From Companilactobacillus pabuli (GTDB lineage: Bacteria > Bacillota > Bacilli > Lactobacillales > Lactobacillaceae): a DNA stretch of 64,000 nt. The position numbers were made by a program, and so were the translations under genes. The stretch lies in assembly GCF_014058425.1 (NCBI RefSeq), contig NZ_CP049366.1, positions 2,170,001-2,234,000 on the forward strand, given 5' to 3'. The notes beneath the pieces were generated by a model. That model had not been told where the DNA came from, ran no database searches, and saw only the letters and a list, made by a program, of their open reading frames with translations. Within the stretch, counting starts at the first letter, position 1; the number at the start of each line of letters is the position of its first letter. Below are positions 16,252 to 25,624 of this stretch, in pieces.

Positions 16252-17163
16252 TTAATTTTGTAAGGATTTCACCAAATCAAAACATAATTTATGACTTAAA
16301 ATAGACGACTCTGGGCTTACTGGATTATCTAAGTGTTCACTCACAGCTTTTAGAAAGGCACGAATAATTGGATCAAAACCTCTTGTAACTAAAGTCTCTT
16401 CCCAATCTGGACGTGAAGTTTGTGTCGTCATCCCCGTTTGGAAGGTTTCTAAAAGATTCAAGTTCGTTACCGTTTGGCGCATCTTTGTTCCCTGAACAGT
16501 TGATAATTCTAAGTTGCTACCACCGACCATATTCGTAATTACTTGAACGTGGCTCTTTTGCCCTTCAATTGTGATATATCCTTGTTCCAAATCACCTTCG
16601 TCATTAGTTACTACAAAGTTATTCACTTGTTTGATTTTTTCATCCATCAAGTAAAGAGCCGTATCTACCGAATGAATCATCAAATCAAAAATAGCAAATG
16701 GTGCTGGTTGGGGTGAATCCTCCCGTATTTTTTCTGAAACAATCGTTCGTTTATCAGTAATTTGTTTCAATTTTTGATCAAATGGTGCAAAACGACGATT
16801 AAATCCACAAGTTAGCATCAAACCTTTAGTTTCAGCTAATTTATACAATTCTTCAACTTGAGCTAAGTCTTCAGAAATCGGTTTATCAACATACACATTA
16901 ATATCATTATTTAGTAGTTGTTTAATGATTTCATAATGTGTCTTAGTTGGTGTATGTACAAAAACCGCCAATGGTTTCTCAGCAATCAATTCTTCAAGCG
17001 TTTGATGGAAATGCTTGAAACCATACTTAGTTTCCAGCATTTGACCCTTTTGCTCATTTCTGGTGGTTAAATGCCACTCAAATTTATCTTGTAATGTAGC
17101 CATAACTGGTAAATAAGCTTTTTGTGCAATATTCCCTAGACCAATGACTCCAATTTTTTCCAT
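16252..17163 (-). CDS. Gfo/Idh/MocA-family oxidoreductase
   Basis: 303 residues from the ATG at 17163, which has AGAGGTGA 6 bases upstream; a longer frame to 17220 begins in what looks like unrelated sequence. N-terminal Rossmann fold with IGVIGLGNIAQKAYLP for NAD(P) binding, VDKPISEDLAQ (the family EKP motif, here DKP), and the C-terminal substrate-binding sheet with the conserved FDLMIHSVDTALYL segment. Family members oxidise or reduce sugars and related compounds; the substrate is not predictable. Single gene. Confidence 0.85.
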   Translation of the reverse strand: MEKIGVIGLGNIAQKAYLPVMATLQDKFEWHLTTRNEQKGQMLETKYGFKHFHQTLEELIAEKPLAVFVHTPTKTHYEIIKQLLNNDINVYVDKPISEDLAQVEELYKLAETKGLMLTCGFNRRFAPFDQKLKQITDKRTIVSEKIREDSPQPAPFAIFDLMIHSVDTALYLMDEKIKQVNNFVVTNDEGDLEQGYITIEGQKSHVQVITNMVGGSNLELSTVQGTKMRQTVTNLNLLETFQTGMTTQTSRPDWEETLVTRGFDPIIRAFLKAVSEHLDNPVSPESSILSHKLCFDLVKSLQN

Positions 17164-17560
17164 ACTATCACCTCTAAAAATATTTCTTGAGATATCTTCC
17201 GAACAAATCCAAAGGATCATTTGTAATCGTTTTCGAAATACCTATTGAAACAATTTTACCACCAATGACAGTTTCTTCGAATTCAAATCAATTAAATGAA
17301 TCCATATCGGCATTATTTTAAAGTCATCATTGATCATAACGTCGTTACACTTTTAATTATCATCCGATAATTGTATTCCATCATTTCATATAATCTGTCA
17401 AACACTTATTAAACACGAAACTAATCACGTCGTTGTTATCCCTTTTTATGCGTTATAACGCCTGTCATTTCTTATTTATCATTTGATAAACAGTATTTAA
17501 AAATAAAAACTCTAAAAGAATGGAAAACACATTCCAATAGAGTTTTATTTTTTGTCTAAT
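17164..17560. other. Intergenic region with possible gene remnant and palindrome
   Basis: On the minus strand about 17165-17270 one frame reads like protein (TVIGGKIVSIG, then TNDPLDLFGRYLKKYF and a stop) but is cut by a stop just upstream, while a second frame upstream is also open; this may be a decayed gene end. A perfect GCGTTATAACGC palindrome lies at 17450-17461. The ade terminator is at 17505-17550. Confidence 0.3.
17505..17550 (-). terminator. Terminator of the ade operon
   Basis: On the minus strand ACTCTATTGGAATG pairs with CATTCTTTTAGAGT, followed by a T5 run. Confidence 0.8.
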
Positions 17561-19237
17561 TTAAGCTTCAAAGAGTGGGACTTTTCGTTGTGATTTAACA
17601 TCAAACATCCCTACATCAGAAATTTTTAGTTCTGGAGAAACTAGCAGTGAAATAGTCGAGAAAGACATTATTTCATTGAAATTGTGATATCCCAAATTTT
17701 GCATTTCTGTACGTACTTGTTTAATCTCTTCTGCTAATTCAGCTACCGGTTTTGAACTAATGATTCCACCAATATTTAATGGCGCATTCGCAACTATTTG
17801 GCCCTGGTTTACTACAACGTAGCCACCTTGTTCATCCACCAATTCGTGTTGTGCCACGACCATTGATTCCAAATCAGTTCCCATAACCATCAAATTGTGA
17901 TGATCGTGAGCCCAAGTAGTACCAATTGCGCCTGACTTATTCAAAGCATTTTTTACCAATGCAAAACTGATATTACCATTTTTGCCATAACGTTCCTGAA
18001 CCATCAATAGTGATAAACCAGCACTTTGCCAATCTACTAGACCGTTCTTAACTGCTAATCTTTCTTGAACATGTTTGGTAAAGGTTCCTTGTTGATTTAT
18101 TTCAATTACGTTAGCCAAAATACTAGTTTTGTCACTTGATAATTCTAAATCAGCCGTCGTTATTTTTTTAACCTTAACTGAATTCTTCAATGACGCTGGA
18201 AAATCCGGTTGTAACGGCGTTATGCCAGAACTTAATTGGCCAGATTTATAAACTTCTTGAATATTAAATTGCTGAGGGTCATCCAAAAAGATTAAATCAG
18301 CCACTCTACCAGGAGCAATTGCACCACGGTCATTCAAGGACATTCTTCTGGCCGGCGTATAAGTTGCCATGTAAATAGCTTTTTCAGCTGGCATTCCCAT
18401 ATCGATAGCTTCCTTAACAATAACATTCAAATGTCCATTGACTAAGTCATCGGCCATCACGTCGTCAGTTACAAAAGCAGCATATTCGTAGAAGTTATGA
18501 TCAATGATCGTCTGCATATTTTCTTTTGACATTGATTTCTTCTGAAATTGAATGAACATCCCATTATTGATCCGTTCGACGATACTAGCTGGTGTTTGAT
18601 ACGTATGATCAGATGTAATTCCACTGGCAGCAAATTTAGCTAGGTCTAAGCCCGAATATTGAGGACAGTGTCCTTCCAGCGGCATTGTCGGTCTAAGTTC
18701 CTTACACAGCTTAATAATTTGTCTAATCAAAGATTCAGGCTGAGAAACGATGCCTTTGAAATTCATCGCTTCACCTAGACAAACAATTCTAGGATCTTTA
18801 AGCAATTCTTCTGTCTCTTTTAGTCCGATCACGCCACCAGTAGTTTCCATTTCGGTTCTAGTTGAAGGAACTGAAGAAGGTAGTGCATAAAAGACATCAA
18901 TAATACTCTTTTGAGCCATGAAATCTTTTAAACCTTTGATTCCAGCCACATTTGAAATCTCATGTGCATCGGCGATGACCGTCGTTGTTCCAAATTTAAC
19001 GGCTTCATTTCCAAAATGAGCAGGATCAGTCATAGAACTTTCAATATGCATATGCGAATCGATCAATCCCGGAATAATATAACGATTATGAGCATCAACA
19101 ATTTTTTTGGTTTCAAATTGTAAATCGACTCCAACCATTAAAATTTTCCCGTTTTCAATAGCAATGTCTTTTCTTTCAAACTTTTGTGAAAAAGTATTAA
19201 AAACTAGTCCATTTTCAATCAACGTGTCTACTTGCAT
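17561..19237 (-). CDS. ade: Adenine deaminase
   Basis: Deaminates adenine to hypoxanthine for purine salvage. 558 residues, typical of the metal-dependent amidohydrolase-type Ade (AdeC). Seen: PGLIDSHMHIESSM metal motif, ADAHEISNVAG, LEGHCPQYSG, SDHTYQTPAS and the C-terminal TWAHDHHNLMVMGTD segment typical of adenine deaminases. The ATG follows AAGGAAG. It starts 16 bases after the binding-protein stop and is the last gene of an ABC-transporter operon, suggesting that the transporter brings in a purine-related substrate (inference). Confidence 0.95.
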   Translation of the reverse strand: MQVDTLIENGLVFNTFSQKFERKDIAIENGKILMVGVDLQFETKKIVDAHNRYIIPGLIDSHMHIESSMTDPAHFGNEAVKFGTTTVIADAHEISNVAGIKGLKDFMAQKSIIDVFYALPSSVPSTRTEMETTGGVIGLKETEELLKDPRIVCLGEAMNFKGIVSQPESLIRQIIKLCKELRPTMPLEGHCPQYSGLDLAKFAASGITSDHTYQTPASIVERINNGMFIQFQKKSMSKENMQTIIDHNFYEYAAFVTDDVMADDLVNGHLNVIVKEAIDMGMPAEKAIYMATYTPARRMSLNDRGAIAPGRVADLIFLDDPQQFNIQEVYKSGQLSSGITPLQPDFPASLKNSVKVKKITTADLELSSDKTSILANVIEINQQGTFTKHVQERLAVKNGLVDWQSAGLSLLMVQERYGKNGNISFALVKNALNKSGAIGTTWAHDHHNLMVMGTDLESMVVAQHELVDEQGGYVVVNQGQIVANAPLNIGGIISSKPVAELAEEIKQVRTEMQNLGYHNFNEIMSFSTISLLVSPELKISDVGMFDVKSQRKVPLFEA

Positions 19238-19253
19238 TTTTCAACTTCCTTTT

Positions 19254-20315
19254 TTAGTTCATAGTTTGATTCCATTGCTTGATCCATGATGGTAATTCTT
19301 TGTTAACGTAATTAAAATCAATCATCTTAGCACGTTTAGCAGTGTCGCCATAAGTCATATATTGTGGGTCTTTTAATGTTACCGATGAATTAACTGGAGC
19401 ATTATTTAATGAATTTGATTCAGCAACTTTACTTTGTGAAGCCTTGCTAATGCGGTAATCAATATATTTATAAGCAGCATCTTCATTTTTACTATTCTTC
19501 AAAATTGAAACTGTATCGTAATTAGCGTATGTACCTGATTCTGGAACCATATATTCAACGTCAGGAGCAGCATTTTTGATCATTCCAACAGCAAAATCAC
19601 CCACAACTGCAGCGTCGATTTCACCAGATTTGAACATGTTAGCTAGATCAGAAGATTTAGCATAAGTCTTTACTACATTAGGTTTCAAAGCTTTTAATTG
19701 TGCGAAGGCTTGCTTTTCATCAACTTTGCCGTTGTCTACAAAGCTAGAACTTGCTTGAAGGTTTTGAGCATGTTGATTAGCGATATAAACCATAGCTGGA
19801 CCAAAAGTTGTTGCAATATCAGGAATAGCAATCTTACCTTCTAATTTCTTATCCCAAAGTTGATCCCAGGAAGTGATTTTGCCAATCTTTTTAGGATTGT
19901 AAATAATCCCAATACTATTAACTGTATAAGGAACACTATTAGTTTCCTTAGCTAATTTTTGTTGATCTTTTGAAAGATATTTAAAGTTCTTAATTTTACT
20001 AAAATCAAGTTTCTTAAATAAATTCTTGTTACTACCTGCAACGGCATTATTTTGAGCTAATTCAATAACATCAACGCCAGAATTTGGATTGTGTGAAATT
20101 TGTGTAAATCTTGAAGAACTGTCCCCAAACTGACTCTTAACTGTTAAATCGTTGGCTTTAGCAAATGGATTGAAAACATCTCTAGTCATTTGTTTAGTTG
20201 CTAAACCAAAAGTTGAAACAGTTAATTGTTTATTGGCAGTCTTACCGCATCCGGCAACTGTCAGTGCAATCAAGAGCGTTGTAACGATAGTTAAAATCTT
20301 TGCAATTTTTTTCAT
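19254..20315 (-). CDS. ABC importer substrate-binding lipoprotein (PotD/Fbp-like)
   Basis: 353 residues. Signal peptide with lipobox (LIALTVAGCG, Cys about residue 23), so it should be lipid-anchored outside the membrane. The body is the periplasmic-binding type II fold of the polyamine/iron/phosphonate group: VNSIGIIYNPKKIGKITSWDQLWD and GDFAVGMIKNAAPDVEYMVPESG are characteristic. Polyamine, thiamine or other small organic ligands occur in this group. The gene order and PurBox-like sites point to a purine-related ligand here (inference). Gap of 17 bases to the ATPase gene upstream. Confidence 0.85.
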   Translation of the reverse strand: MKKIAKILTIVTTLLIALTVAGCGKTANKQLTVSTFGLATKQMTRDVFNPFAKANDLTVKSQFGDSSSRFTQISHNPNSGVDVIELAQNNAVAGSNKNLFKKLDFSKIKNFKYLSKDQQKLAKETNSVPYTVNSIGIIYNPKKIGKITSWDQLWDKKLEGKIAIPDIATTFGPAMVYIANQHAQNLQASSSFVDNGKVDEKQAFAQLKALKPNVVKTYAKSSDLANMFKSGEIDAAVVGDFAVGMIKNAAPDVEYMVPESGTYANYDTVSILKNSKNEDAAYKYIDYRISKASQSKVAESNSLNNAPVNSSVTLKDPQYMTYGDTAKRAKMIDFNYVNKELPSWIKQWNQTMN

Positions 20316-20332
20316 ATTTCCACCTATTTATT

Positions 20333-21334
20333 TTATTTATCCTCTAATTCAATTAATGATTGTTTATCAAAATATAAAGTTAGTTCAGAACCTATTTGAT
20401 AATCCTTATTGTCAGTGTCAACTTTCATCCGACCTAATTCTGTTTCAACGATATATTGATAACAATCGCCCAAAAAGTTACGAGCCGTAATCTTGCCCGT
20501 TAAAGTATTGTTTCCCGTACCTACTTTGATATTCTCAGGTCTGATTGTTAGATACTTACCCGAATTTGTATCGTTATAACTCCAACCATGTTCTGTAGCC
20601 CAATCTTTAGAAATAAAGTTATCATAACCAATAAATTCAGCCACAAAACGTGTCTTTGGATGTTGATAGATTCGTTCAGGTGTATCAAGTTGTTCGATTT
20701 TACCTTTATTCATTACTGCTACACGATCTGAAATGGCAAAGCATTCTTCTTGATCATGGGTTACAAAAATCGTTGTCATTTTCATCTTTTTTTGTAAACG
20801 ACTAATCTCTTCACGCATTTCTATTCGTAACTTAGCATCCAGATTACTCAAAGGTTCATCCAACAATAAAACATCTGGATTAATGGCTAAAGCACGAGCT
20901 AACGAAACTCTTTGTTGCTGCCCACCAGATAATTCACTCGGCATCCTATCTTTCAAATCTATCAAGCCAGTCGTTTTCAAAATATTCAAAGTTTTTTCTG
21001 AAATTACTTCTTTAGATAGTTTCTTACGCTTTAATCCAAAGGCCACGTTTTGAAAAATTGTCATATGAGGAAACAAGGCATAACTTTGGAAAACCATTCC
21101 GAAATTTCGCTTGTAAACTGGTACTTTGGAAATATCGTTTCCGGCGACTTTAATAGAACCACCTTGAATTGGCAACAATCCTGATATCAGCCTCAACATG
21201 GTTGTTTTCCCGCAACCACTAGGTCCCAAAATCGATAACAATTCACCATTATTAATTTCCAGCGACAAATCTTTTAGTATTTGTTTATTTTTTTGATATG
21301 AAAGAGTTAGATTCTCTATTTTTATTTGTGCCAA
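20333..21334 (-). CDS. ABC importer ATPase (PotA-like)
   Basis: 333 residues. Walker A GPSGCGKTTM (about 36-45), Q-loop FQSYALFPHM, signature LSGGQQQR, Walker B VLLLDEPLSNLD, and H-loop FVTHDQEE. The last ~90 residues form a TOBE-type regulatory domain (LTIRPENIKVG). This is the Opu/Pot/Fbp importer architecture, energising the two permeases encoded immediately upstream. It starts 10 bases after the stop of the second permease gene. Confidence 0.93.
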   Translation of the reverse strand: MAQIKIENLTLSYQKNKQILKDLSLEINNGELLSILGPSGCGKTTMLRLISGLLPIQGGSIKVAGNDISKVPVYKRNFGMVFQSYALFPHMTIFQNVAFGLKRKKLSKEVISEKTLNILKTTGLIDLKDRMPSELSGGQQQRVSLARALAINPDVLLLDEPLSNLDAKLRIEMREEISRLQKKMKMTTIFVTHDQEECFAISDRVAVMNKGKIEQLDTPERIYQHPKTRFVAEFIGYDNFISKDWATEHGWSYNDTNSGKYLTIRPENIKVGTGNNTLTGKITARNFLGDCYQYIVETELGRMKVDTDNKDYQIGSELTLYFDKQSLIELEDK

Positions 21335-21344
21335 AATATGTCTC

Positions 21345-22127
21345 CTAAGTTAGTTTGTTTAATCCCAAATACTTCTCAGCAATCATCATCAAAGCAGCTG
21401 TGATGAGCATCAAAATAACTGACACCGCTGATACAGTTGGATCATAATTGTTTTCCAAATAATTCAAAATGGATGTTGGTAACATGTTCAACGATGGTCC
21501 ATTCATGAATAACGTAATTGGAATGTTGTTGAAGGAAGTAATAAACGAGAGAATGAACGCTGCCAAAATACTCTGCTTGATATTAGGAATAACAACCTTG
21601 AAAAACGTCACAAATTTGTTATATCCAACCATCCAAGCGGCTTCCTCAATTCGATTGTCAAAATCCATCATCCCCGCTGTCAGTAAACGAATGACGTATG
21701 GTAAACACAATAAGCAATGACCAACTAACAAACTCAAAAACAATGGCAAACCAAAACTAATTACTAATGTTTGGTAAAGTGCAAAACCAATAACGATTTC
21801 TGGTATTAAAGCTGGACTCAAGAAGATGTTTTGAAACCAACTTTTATGATGAATTTGAAAATGTGTTAATGCATAAACTGCAGGAATCCCAATTAACAAG
21901 GCAATCGCTGCGGCCAAAATAGCGACTATAAAACTCATTTTCATTCCGTCGACAAAATCTGGTTGTTGAAATACATTGTGATACCAGTTCAATGTGAAAC
22001 CTTTAATTGGAAAAGATATTGCTGTTTCTGTCCCAAAGGAAGTAATTATGACTATCATCAGTGGCAAAATTAACAACAACAAAACGATGAAACCTATCAC
22101 TGATGAAAATCTAATTTTTGATTTCAA
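21345..22127 (-). CDS. ABC importer permease 2 (PotC-like)
   Basis: 260 residues, six predicted helices, BPD_transp_1 fold. The EAA loop (EEAAWMVGYNKFVTFFKVVIPNIKQSI, coupling helix to the ATPase) is clear. Its start overlaps the end of the first permease gene by 17 bases, indicating translational coupling. Confidence 0.92.
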   Translation of the reverse strand: MKSKIRFSSVIGFIVLLLLILPLMIVIITSFGTETAISFPIKGFTLNWYHNVFQQPDFVDGMKMSFIVAILAAAIALLIGIPAVYALTHFQIHHKSWFQNIFLSPALIPEIVIGFALYQTLVISFGLPLFLSLLVGHCLLCLPYVIRLLTAGMMDFDNRIEEAAWMVGYNKFVTFFKVVIPNIKQSILAAFILSFITSFNNIPITLFMNGPSLNMLPTSILNYLENNYDPTVSAVSVILMLITAALMMIAEKYLGLNKLT

Positions 22128-22947
22128 GATTATTCCTCCGATCTAGCATCTTAGAAACTTTATTCAAAACAAACATCGTTACAACGGCGATAACCGTCAA
22201 AACAATTGCTATCACACTGGCACTAGTCCAGTTACCCAAAGTAATCGATTGTTGCTGTAATAAAGTAGCCAGAACCATATTCTTATTTCCACCTAATAAT
22301 TGCGGTGTTGTATAAGCTGTCAGTGCTCCTACAAAAACTAAAATGGAACCAGTAAATATTCCTAAAGATACTTGTGGCAAGATAACTTTGAAGAAAACAA
22401 CTATCGGTCTAGCTCCCAAAACTTCAGAGGCTTCTTCTATTTCACCATTCAGCTGTGAAAAAGAACTGACTAATGAAGTAATCATGATTGGTAGGAACAA
22501 GTAAACCGCTCCAATAATGATGGCAAGATTCGTATAAAGTAACGTCAACGGTGCCTTGATCAAGTGAAGCTTCATTAGGAAGTTATTGATCACTCCATTC
22601 TTACCAAGAATCATTATCCAAGCAAAATTTCTCACGACCGCATTAGTTAATATTGGAAACAGGACGATAATACTAACTAATTTTCGCCAATTTCCGTTCA
22701 AGCGTGAAATCCAATAAGCAGTCGGCAATCCCAAACCTAAAGTTACTAACGTTGTAACCACAGCAATCATTAATGTTCGGTAAATCACTTTTAAGTTGTT
22801 ACTGCTTGAAAAGAACAATTGATAGTTTTCAAACAGGGAACTTCCACTAGTAAAAGTTGGAATAAATATTCTTAACACTGGGTATATCAACAAAATAATA
22901 ATTATTAATAAACCTGGTAATAAAAGAAAAGTGGTAGATCTTTTCAA
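22111..22947 (-). CDS. ABC importer permease 1 (PotB-like), first gene of the ade operon
   Basis: 278 residues, six helices, with the EAA loop IEEASEVLGARPIVVFFKVILPQVSLG. It pairs with the PotC-like subunit to form the membrane channel. First gene of a five-gene leftward operon (permease, permease, ATPase, binding protein, ade) preceded by a promoter with PurBox-like sites. Confidence 0.92.
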   Translation of the reverse strand: MKRSTTFLLLPGLLIIIILLIYPVLRIFIPTFTSGSSLFENYQLFFSSSNNLKVIYRTLMIAVVTTLVTLGLGLPTAYWISRLNGNWRKLVSIIVLFPILTNAVVRNFAWIMILGKNGVINNFLMKLHLIKAPLTLLYTNLAIIIGAVYLFLPIMITSLVSSFSQLNGEIEEASEVLGARPIVVFFKVILPQVSLGIFTGSILVFVGALTAYTTPQLLGGNKNMVLATLLQQQSITLGNWTSASVIAIVLTVIAVVTMFVLNKVSKMLDRRNNLEIKN

Positions 22948-22985
22948 AATTGTTCAACCTTTCTATTTGATCTGATACACAACAA

Positions 22986-23040
22986 ATTATACTAAAACAC
23001 GAACAATGTCAATAATTTATTTTCTATCGTTCGTAAAATA
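22986..23040 (-). promoter_or_regulatory. Promoter of the ABC-ade operon with two inverted PurBox-like sites
   Basis: Minus strand: TTGACA (23012-23007) and TATAAT (22991-22986), spacer 15. Two CGAAC cores in inverted orientation: plus-strand ACACGAACAAT (CGAAC 23000-23004) and minus-strand TTTTACGAACGAT (core 23033-23029), 24 bases apart core to core. This matches the paired inverted PurBox layout of Bacillus/Lactococcus PurR. A further single CGAACATT is at 23088-23095. PurR control is inference. Confidence 0.6.
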
Positions 23041-23095
23041 TAAAATCAAGTGAATTATTAAAATTAATATTTTTTTATTCAATCAGTCGAACATT

Positions 23096-23242
23096 GCTAA
23101 CATAGGATTTTCATTCAATAGGCACACTTTTTTCAGAAAAATAAATATCGGTACAATACACTTTGTCAAAATTTAATTCATAGTCATTCATAGCGTTATA
23201 GCGCTAAAATTATGCAAAAAAGAACGCCATCAGGATTTTTTT
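23096..23242. other. Intergenic AT-rich stretch left of element copy 2
   Basis: No gene seen. Contains TAGCGTTATAGCGCTA (near 23191-23206), related to palindromes at 11376 and 17450, and the distal arm of the mnmG terminator (AGAACGCCATCAGGAT, 23221-23236). Confidence 0.35.
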
Positions 23243-23377
23243 TTCTTTCTTAAGTTAGACTACCGTTAGATGTCGTCGTCCGTTCCGCTTTGTGGACGCT
23301 GGAACACTGGCATCCACAAAGCTGCCACTACCGACTAAATAACGACATTTATTATTTATTTCAAGTAATTCAAACTA

Positions 23378-23429
23378 AAAAAATAGCATCTATTCAGATA
23401 TAGTCGATCGATTATATCTGAATAGATGC
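23378..23429 (-). terminator. Terminator hairpin inside element copy 2
   Basis: 17-bp perfect stem GCATCTATTCAGATATA (23386-23402) / TATATCTGAATAGATGC (23413-23429), with T7 following on the minus strand. Confidence 0.85.
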
Positions 23430-23467
23430 TTATTTGTTTGATTCTATAAAAATTGAAAATCACTATC

Positions 23468-23632
23468 TAGTCCGGAATAGCAAAGAAAATTGGCTCAGTA
23501 GTGAAATTATTCTTAGCAACTTGTTGCTTAGAATAAGGCCGAGCTTGAAGACTTTGCCCGGTTTTGGGCTTAGCAAAGGCTCCAAGTCGTGCCCACTACG
23601 TTCCAGCCAAATTTTCTTTGCTATGGAGGACG
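23468..23632 (-). ncRNA. Candidate structured RNA core of element copy 2
   Basis: Arms around GGAATAGCAAAGAAAATTGG (from 23474) and CCAAATTTTCTTTGCTATGG (to 23627) pair almost completely and enclose internal hairpins. The intrinsic terminator at 23378-23429 follows on the minus strand, as in copy 1, hence the strand given. Expression not known. Confidence 0.4.
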
Positions 23633-23673
23633 GATATTACCACTAATCTAACTTAAGAAAGAACCGCTTTTAC

Positions 23674-23695
23674 ATCCCAATGACGTTCTTTTTTT
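23674..23695 (-). terminator. mnmG terminator, proximal arm (split by the element)
   Basis: ATCCCAATGACGTTCT (23674-23689) is complementary with mismatches to AGAACGCCATCAGGAT (23221-23236). On the minus strand T6 follows the distal arm. The element occupies the former loop. Confidence 0.5.
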
Positions 23696-23697
23696 AA

Positions 23698-25605
23698 TTA
23701 TTTTGCTTCAGGCAATTTGGCAATCTTGCCTTGTTCAATATAAACACTCAGAATTCCGATATCAGCTGGGTTAACACCACTGATACGACTAGCTTGAGCA
23801 ATTGTTTGAGGATTGATCTTGCTTAGCTTTTGAACAGCTTCAGTAGCTAAACTATCAATCTTTGTATAGTCGATACGTTCAGGAATCTTCTTTGATTCCA
23901 TCTTCTTCAAACGTTCGATACGCATTTTTTCTTTCTTGATGTAACCGGCGTACTTAGTAGCAATTTCTACTTGTTCAGCTACACGACGATCAACTGGATA
24001 ATCAGCTTCCCCAATCATATCGATGATATCTGAATAGTGTACTTCTGGTCTTCTCAAGAAATGATCAGCTAAAATTCCATCTTTCAATGGTTTCAAATCA
24101 TGTTCTTTTAAGAATGGTAAGGCCATCTTAGGTGTGATCATTTTACGTGAAAGACGGTTTAATTCCATCTTGATAGTTTGACGCTTTTTATTAAAGGCTT
24201 CATAACGTTTGTCACTAATCAAACCTAACTTGTAACCATAATCTGTCAAACGTAGGTCGGCATTATCATGACGTAAAATCAAACGATATTCAGCACGACT
24301 AGTCAACAAACGATAAGGTTCATTAGTTCCCTTTGTAACTAAGTCATCAATTAAGACACCGATATAAGCTTCGTCACGACGCAAGATAAATGGATCTTTA
24401 CCTTCGGCACGTAAAGCAGCGTTGATACCAGCCATGATTCCTTGTCCAGCAGCTTCTTCATAACCAGAAGTTCCATTCATTTGACCAGCTGTAAAGAGGT
24501 TCTTAACAATCTTAGTTTCAAGGTTTAGTTTCAATTGCCAAGGTTCAATAACATCGTATTCAATAGCGTAACCAGGACGCATCAATTTAGCATTTTCTAG
24601 TCCAGCAACAGAATGCAACATCTTCAATTGGATTTCTTCAGGCATTGAAGTTGAGAAATCCCCAACGTAATATTCCTTAGTATCCTTACCTTCTGGTTCC
24701 AAGAAGATTTGGTGTCTTGGCTTATCAGCGAAACGAACGATCTTATCTTCGATTGAAGGACAATATCTTGGTCCCACACCCTTGATCACACCGGAGAACA
24801 TTGGTGCACGATCAAGATTTTCACGGATGATCTTGTGAGTATCAGCATTTGTATAAGTCATCCAGCAAGAAATTTGATGTTGTAAATAATTTGAATCGGG
24901 TGTCTCAAATGAGAAATGATTTGGTTCTTTATCACCAGGTTGTTCAATCGTTTTGTCGAAGTTAATTGTGTTCTTGTTAACACGTGGAGGTGTACCTGTC
25001 TTGAAACGTGTTAATTTGAAACCATGTTTTTCAAGATCTTCTGAAAGTTTGATTGAAGGAATACTGTTATTAGGACCTGATGAATACATCAATTCCCCAA
25101 TAATAATCTTTCCTCGTGAAGAAGTTCCGGCTGTCAAAACAACTGATTTGGCATGATATCTAGCACCTGTAGCTGTGACGATACCCTTGCAGACACCATC
25201 TTCAACAATTAACTTTTCGGCAATACCTTGACGAAGTGTCAAATTAGGTTCGTCTTCTAGAACATCTTTCATCATACGGTGATACATGTTCTTATCAGCT
25301 TGAGCACGCAAAGCTCGAACCGCTGGACCTTTACCAGTATTAAGCATTCTCATTTGAATGTAGGTCTTATCAATGTTACGACCCATTTCTCCACCCAAGG
25401 CATCGATTTCACGAACAACGATTCCCTTAGCGGGTCCACCAACAGAAGGATTACATGGCATGAAAGCGACCATATCCAAGTTGATAGTAATTAAAAGTGT
25501 TTTTTGGCCCATTCTGGCAGCAGCTAATGCAGCTTCTGAACCAGCGTGACCGGCACCTACAACGATGACGTCATAAGTCTCTGAATCAAATTCCTTAATA
25601 TCCAT
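23698..25605 (-). CDS. mnmG: tRNA uridine-5-carboxymethylaminomethyl modification enzyme MnmG
   Basis: FAD enzyme that, with MnmE, installs the (carboxymethyl)aminomethyl group on wobble U34 of certain tRNAs. 635 residues, full length. [19 protein letters not shown] is the FAD-binding GxGxxG motif; [13 protein letters not shown] and GTPPRVNK are family signatures; the C-terminal GidA domain with the MnmE-binding helices ends the protein. AGGTGAATAAAG precedes the ATG. Downstream of mnmE by 19 bases, as in most Firmicutes, but noc/parAB do not follow it on this side. Confidence 0.97.
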   Translation of the reverse strand: MDIKEFDSETYDVIVVGAGHAGSEAALAAARMGQKTLLITINLDMVAFMPCNPSVGGPAKGIVVREIDALGGEMGRNIDKTYIQMRMLNTGKGPAVRALRAQADKNMYHRMMKDVLEDEPNLTLRQGIAEKLIVEDGVCKGIVTATGARYHAKSVVLTAGTSSRGKIIIGELMYSSGPNNSIPSIKLSEDLEKHGFKLTRFKTGTPPRVNKNTINFDKTIEQPGDKEPNHFSFETPDSNYLQHQISCWMTYTNADTHKIIRENLDRAPMFSGVIKGVGPRYCPSIEDKIVRFADKPRHQIFLEPEGKDTKEYYVGDFSTSMPEEIQLKMLHSVAGLENAKLMRPGYAIEYDVIEPWQLKLNLETKIVKNLFTAGQMNGTSGYEEAAGQGIMAGINAALRAEGKDPFILRRDEAYIGVLIDDLVTKGTNEPYRLLTSRAEYRLILRHDNADLRLTDYGYKLGLISDKRYEAFNKKRQTIKMELNRLSRKMITPKMALPFLKEHDLKPLKDGILADHFLRRPEVHYSDIIDMIGEADYPVDRRVAEQVEIATKYAGYIKKEKMRIERLKKMESKKIPERIDYTKIDSLATEAVQKLSKINPQTIAQASRISGVNPADIGILSVYIEQGKIAKLPEAK

Positions 25606-25624
25606 TCTTTATTCACCTATATAC

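Larger units (their letters stand above)
23243..23663. mobile_element. MITE-like structured element, copy 2 (421 bp)
   Basis: Perfect 17-bp terminal inverted repeats TTCTTTCTTAAGTTAGA (23243-23259) and its complement (23647-23663). Inside: a stem CTTTGTGGACGC / GCATCCACAAAG (23288-23321), a terminator hairpin oriented leftward (23378-23429), and the hairpin core (23468-23632). Nearly identical in parts to copy 1 at 11431-12250 in reverse, but without the nested insert. It sits between the two arms of the mnmG terminator (23221-23235 and 23674-23689). No transposase or credible protein. Confidence 0.8.
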
